Below, in pieces: positions 61,243 to 64,000 of a stretch of DNA of 64,000 nucleotides; the first letter of the stretch is position 1, and the number at the start of each line of letters is the position of its first letter. The stretch spans positions 186,001 to 250,000 of the forward strand of contig NZ_AUDE01000006.1 of NCBI RefSeq assembly GCF_000425305.1, given 5' to 3'. Below the pieces are notes generated by a model, which saw only the letters and a program-made list of their open reading frames with translations, was not told where the DNA came from and searched no databases. The translations under genes and the position numbers were made by a program. Source of the DNA: Psychroserpens burtonensis DSM 12212 (GTDB lineage Bacteria > Bacteroidota > Bacteroidia > Flavobacteriales > Flavobacteriaceae).

Positions 61243-62310
61243 ATGAATTCGATTGAAACTAAAACATATACCGTTCATTTTAATACAAACGCATATACAG
61301 AGCTTAATAACTATATAGAACACAACAAGTTCTCTAAAATTTTTATTTTAGTAGACACCAATACACATGACAATTGTTTACCCAAATTTATGGCACAATT
61401 GGAAACCAAAATCAATATAGAAATCATAGAAATTAATGCTGGCGAGCAAAACAAAACCATAGATACTTGCGTTGGTGTTTGGAATGCGTTGTCAGATTTA
61501 GGTGCAGATCGTAAAAGTCTTATGCTTAATCTTGGTGGTGGTGTCGTAACAGATCTTGGAGGCTTCGTCGCTTGTACCTTTAAAAGAGGCATCAAATACA
61601 TTAATGTCCCAACCTCATTATTGGCGATGGTTGACGCATCTGTTGGCGGAAAAACTGGTGTAGATCTTGGTGCTATAAAAAACCAAGTTGGTGTTATAAG
61701 CTCAGGTGATATGGTCATCATTGACACCTCTTATTTGGATACGCTGCCTCAAAATCAAATGAAATCTGGTTTAGCTGAAATGCTAAAACACGGTCTCATC
61801 GTCGATAAAAACTATTTTGATAAACTGACTGATTTATCCAAACTCACACTCAACGATTTGGACGAACTAATTCACCAGTCTATAGAAATCAAGAAAACCA
61901 TCGTTAACAAAGACCCATTTGAGCAAAACGAGCGCAAACATCTTAATTTTGGTCACACTTTAGGTCATGCTATAGAATCTTATTTTTTAAGTCATCCCGA
62001 AAAGGAAGAAATATTACATGGAGAAGCTATTGCTATTGGGATGATCTTAGAATGTTTTATTTCTGCGGAAATTCTAAACCTACCAAAACAAGATCTAGAA
62101 TACATTACTAAAGCTTTAAAAAGCATCTATAAACCTGTGACGATTAACCCATCAGATTATGATGCAATCATTGACTTGCTGAAATACGATAAGAAAAACG
62201 AGCATGGGAATATCAACTTTGTATTACTAGACGGCATCGGGAAACCTAAAATTGATTGCTTAGTGGATAATGAATTGATTGCTAAAAGTTTTGAGTATTA
62301 TAAAATATAG
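61243..62310 (+). CDS. aroB: 3-dehydroquinate synthase
   Basis: The 355-residue NAD- and metal-dependent enzyme makes 3-dehydroquinate from DAHP in the shikimate pathway. The NAD-binding LNLGGGVVTDLGGFVA is at about 95-110, with TSLLAMVDASVGGKTGVD following. Metal ligands lie in SGLAEMLKHGLI and the HLNFGHTLGHAIE segment. Full length and canonical. Confidence 0.97.
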   Translation: MNSIETKTYTVHFNTNAYTELNNYIEHNKFSKIFILVDTNTHDNCLPKFMAQLETKINIEIIEINAGEQNKTIDTCVGVWNALSDLGADRKSLMLNLGGGVVTDLGGFVACTFKRGIKYINVPTSLLAMVDASVGGKTGVDLGAIKNQVGVISSGDMVIIDTSYLDTLPQNQMKSGLAEMLKHGLIVDKNYFDKLTDLSKLTLNDLDELIHQSIEIKKTIVNKDPFEQNERKHLNFGHTLGHAIESYFLSHPEKEEILHGEAIAIGMILECFISAEILNLPKQDLEYITKALKSIYKPVTINPSDYDAIIDLLKYDKKNEHGNINFVLLDGIGKPKIDCLVDNELIAKSFEYYKI

Positions 62311-62389
62311 TAACACGAAACATCTACTAAATATAATACCCACCATATATTATGTTTATGGGTTTATAATCAAACTTATAAGCTCATAT

Positions 62390-62623
62390 ATGAACAAAAC
62401 TTTATTTTATTCAATACTCTTGGGAATTGCAATATTTAATCTAATATTAGCTCTTTTATTGTTTAATTCAATATCTCAATCTCAGCCAATAAATTGTTTA
62501 AACATTGATATTAAGAATACTTATTTGTGTATTCCAAAATTACCTATTTATGTCTTACTCGCCTTTGGTGCATTACTCGGAAATATAATGTTCTTTAAGA
62601 GGAAAATTTGGATAAAAAACTAA
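62390..62623 (+). CDS. Small two-helix membrane protein
   Basis: ATG at 62390 gives 77 residues with two hydrophobic helices (about 5-25 and 52-67) and a basic C-terminus. A longer frame from a TTG at 62279 would overlap aroB by 32 bp and lacks a helix pattern, so the later start is chosen. Two Cys (CLNID and YLCIP) lie between the helices, probably outside the membrane. No family was recognised. Confidence 0.45.
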   Translation: MNKTLFYSILLGIAIFNLILALLLFNSISQSQPINCLNIDIKNTYLCIPKLPIYVLLAFGALLGNIMFFKRKIWIKN

Positions 62624-62786
62624 GAGCCAGCACACATTTAAAAAATGTAGAGTAAATTGTTATGTCTATGTAAACTCGTAAAATGATACAGATTTTCCTA
62701 AGACTCGTTTTCTTTTGCTAATTTAGACCTAGCCAACGTAACTAACTATACATAAATTAGTTTTAAATCATTAAAAAACAACTACC

Positions 62787-63962
62787 ATGAAAAGAATATC
62801 TGTAATTTTTATAGTACTACTCATTTCCTCACAGTCTTACGCACAAAAACCACGTGCAAGAGACTTAGGGGTTCCCTTTGTTGGTACAACAGGTGAATTC
62901 AATGCTATTACAGATGTTCAAGGGGTTGAAGTAGGATACAGTACTATTATTTCGGGAACAGGAGAAAACACAGTTGGCAAAGGACCTATTAGAACTGGAG
63001 TTACTGCCATATTTCCGAGAGGAAAAGCCAAGAAATTTAGTCCAGTTTATGCCAACTGGTATAGTCTTAATGGCAATGGAGAAATGACCGGTACGACTTG
63101 GGTTACTGAATCTGGTTTTTTAGAAACACCTATTATGATTACAAACACTAATAGTGTTGGAGTTGTTAGAGATGCAGTATTAAAATGGTATGTAGATACA
63201 GACTGGTATAGTGGAGAAGATTGGTGGTACACTTATCCTGTAGTTGCCGAAACTTATGATGGCTTCCTTAATGATATCTATGGTTTTCATGTTAAAGAAG
63301 AACATGTTTTAGAAGCCATAGAAAATTCAACGAGTGGTAAAATTGCCGAAGGAAACGTTGGTGGAGGAACAGGAATGATGTGCTTAGGCTATAAAGGAGG
63401 TACAGGAACGTCTTCAAGAGTTTTTAAAATAAAAGATTCAACATATACTGTTGGAGCTATTGTTCAATCTAATTTTGGAGCCAAAAGAAACTTGTCAATC
63501 GCAGGTGTTCCCGTTGGAATTGAATTAAAAGACACCTTAAATTATGAATTTAATGCGCCACCAAAATCAAGAAGACAAGAAGGAGATGGATCAATTATAG
63601 TAATTATAGCAACAGATGTACCTCTTTTACCCCATCAACTAAAAAGAATTGCACAAAGAATTCCGCTAGGAGTCGGCATTGTAGGCGGACGAGGAAGCAA
63701 TGGTTCAGGAGATATTTTTTTAGCCTTCTCTACAGCCAATGAAAATGCCTTTAATAGAGATGAAACAACAACCGTACAATCGATGCCCAACGATCTACTA
63801 ATGCCAGTTTTTGAGGCGACTGTTCAAGTCGTTGAAGAAGCGATTATCAATGCCATGATAGCAGCTGAAACTATGGAAGGCATTAATCAAAATAAGGCAT
63901 ATGCAATACCGCATGAATTACTGATTAAAATCTTAAAAAAATACAACCGACTAGAAGAGTAA
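62787..63962 (+). CDS. Secreted P1 family (DmpA-type) peptidase
   Basis: The 391-residue protein has a signal peptide (residues 1-20, ending SYAQ) and the DmpA/beta-peptidyl aminopeptidase core. AITDVQGVEVGYSTI and the long N-terminal half precede GNVGGGTGMMCLGYKGGTGTSSRVF (about 191-215). There the GT-S region is the autocleavage site that frees the nucleophile. The later IVIIATDVPLLPHQLKRIAQR and GIVGGRGSNGSGDIFLAF complete the fold. It is an N-terminal-nucleophile aminopeptidase of the cell envelope. Substrate unknown. Confidence 0.92.
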   Translation: MKRISVIFIVLLISSQSYAQKPRARDLGVPFVGTTGEFNAITDVQGVEVGYSTIISGTGENTVGKGPIRTGVTAIFPRGKAKKFSPVYANWYSLNGNGEMTGTTWVTESGFLETPIMITNTNSVGVVRDAVLKWYVDTDWYSGEDWWYTYPVVAETYDGFLNDIYGFHVKEEHVLEAIENSTSGKIAEGNVGGGTGMMCLGYKGGTGTSSRVFKIKDSTYTVGAIVQSNFGAKRNLSIAGVPVGIELKDTLNYEFNAPPKSRRQEGDGSIIVIIATDVPLLPHQLKRIAQRIPLGVGIVGGRGSNGSGDIFLAFSTANENAFNRDETTTVQSMPNDLLMPVFEATVQVVEEAIINAMIAAETMEGINQNKAYAIPHELLIKILKKYNRLEE

Positions 63963-64000
63963 TGTGATAGAAACACGTATATAATTAATTATTAAGACCT

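Overview
The window is AT-rich chromosomal DNA from a member of the Bacteroidota, almost certainly a marine-type Flavobacteriaceae. The support is: a T9SS type A C-terminal sorting domain, a PorX-type regulator (receiver plus PglZ), the LpxC-FabZ fusion, HisIE and HisB fusions, long-form HisG, and TAnnTTTG-type promoter elements. The genus cannot be fixed from the sequence. No rRNA, tRNA, CRISPR array, insertion sequence or prophage was recognised.

Layout. (1) 1-3.3 kb: a divergent TruA-family pseudouridine synthase, a membrane-anchored LytTR regulator and a secreted S41-type protease-like protein. (2) 3.3-11.1 kb: a complete minus-strand histidine operon, hisG-D-C-B-H-A-F-IE. It is headed by a Bacteroidota-type promoter, a 17-residue leader peptide with three consecutive His codons and a strong intrinsic terminator, i.e. 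a classical attenuator. (3) 11.1-11.65 kb: a decayed minus-strand gene. (4) 11.7-15.3 kb: fabG, a VWA membrane protein and a prohibitin-like SPFH protein in one operon. (5) 15.4-26.6 kb: an M16 lipoprotein protease, sucD, and the lipid A/cell-envelope run HD-phosphohydrolase, lpxD, lpxC-fabZ, lpxA, efp, a second lpxD-like gene and an NTF2-like gene. (6) 26.6-32.9 kb: porX (divergent from the HD gene across a perfect palindrome), tsaE, a small exported peptide overlapping a membrane protein gene, a lone HTH protein, alanine dehydrogenase and a small membrane-anchored protein, with two long gene-poor gaps. (7) 33.0-37.5 kb: a 1511-residue T9SS-secreted pectate-lyase-like protein with about 13 Ig/PKD-like repeats. 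(8) 37.8-60.0 kb: a plus-strand exopolysaccharide/capsule locus of 17 genes. It holds six glycosyltransferases, a MurJ/MviN-type flippase, a Wzy/O-antigen-ligase-like protein, asparagine synthase, a sugar-phosphate transferase, an ATP-grasp ligase, a CelD/BcsL-like acyltransferase, a JmjC/cupin-8 protein, a polysaccharide deacetylase, a DegT aminotransferase, a WbpM/PglF-type dehydratase, and Wza- and Wzc-like export proteins. (9) 60-64 kb: proline dehydrogenase, aroB, a small membrane protein and a secreted P1 (DmpA-type) peptidase.

How it works together. The glycan locus is a self-contained Wzx/Wzy-type pathway. The dehydratase and aminotransferase make an amino sugar, the PglC-like transferase primes the lipid carrier, and the glycosyltransferases extend the unit. 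The MurJ-like protein probably flips it, the Wzy-like protein polymerises it, and Wzc/Wza control length and export. The ATP-grasp, acyltransferase, AsnB, cupin and deacetylase genes suggest amide- or acyl-decorated sugars. No single wholly new system was demonstrated. The most notable signals are the his attenuator with two further perfect 8-nt long-range pairings, the modular ABAB expansion of the T9SS protein, the tailoring module in the glycan locus, and the palindrome-preceded small peptide locus near 29 kb.
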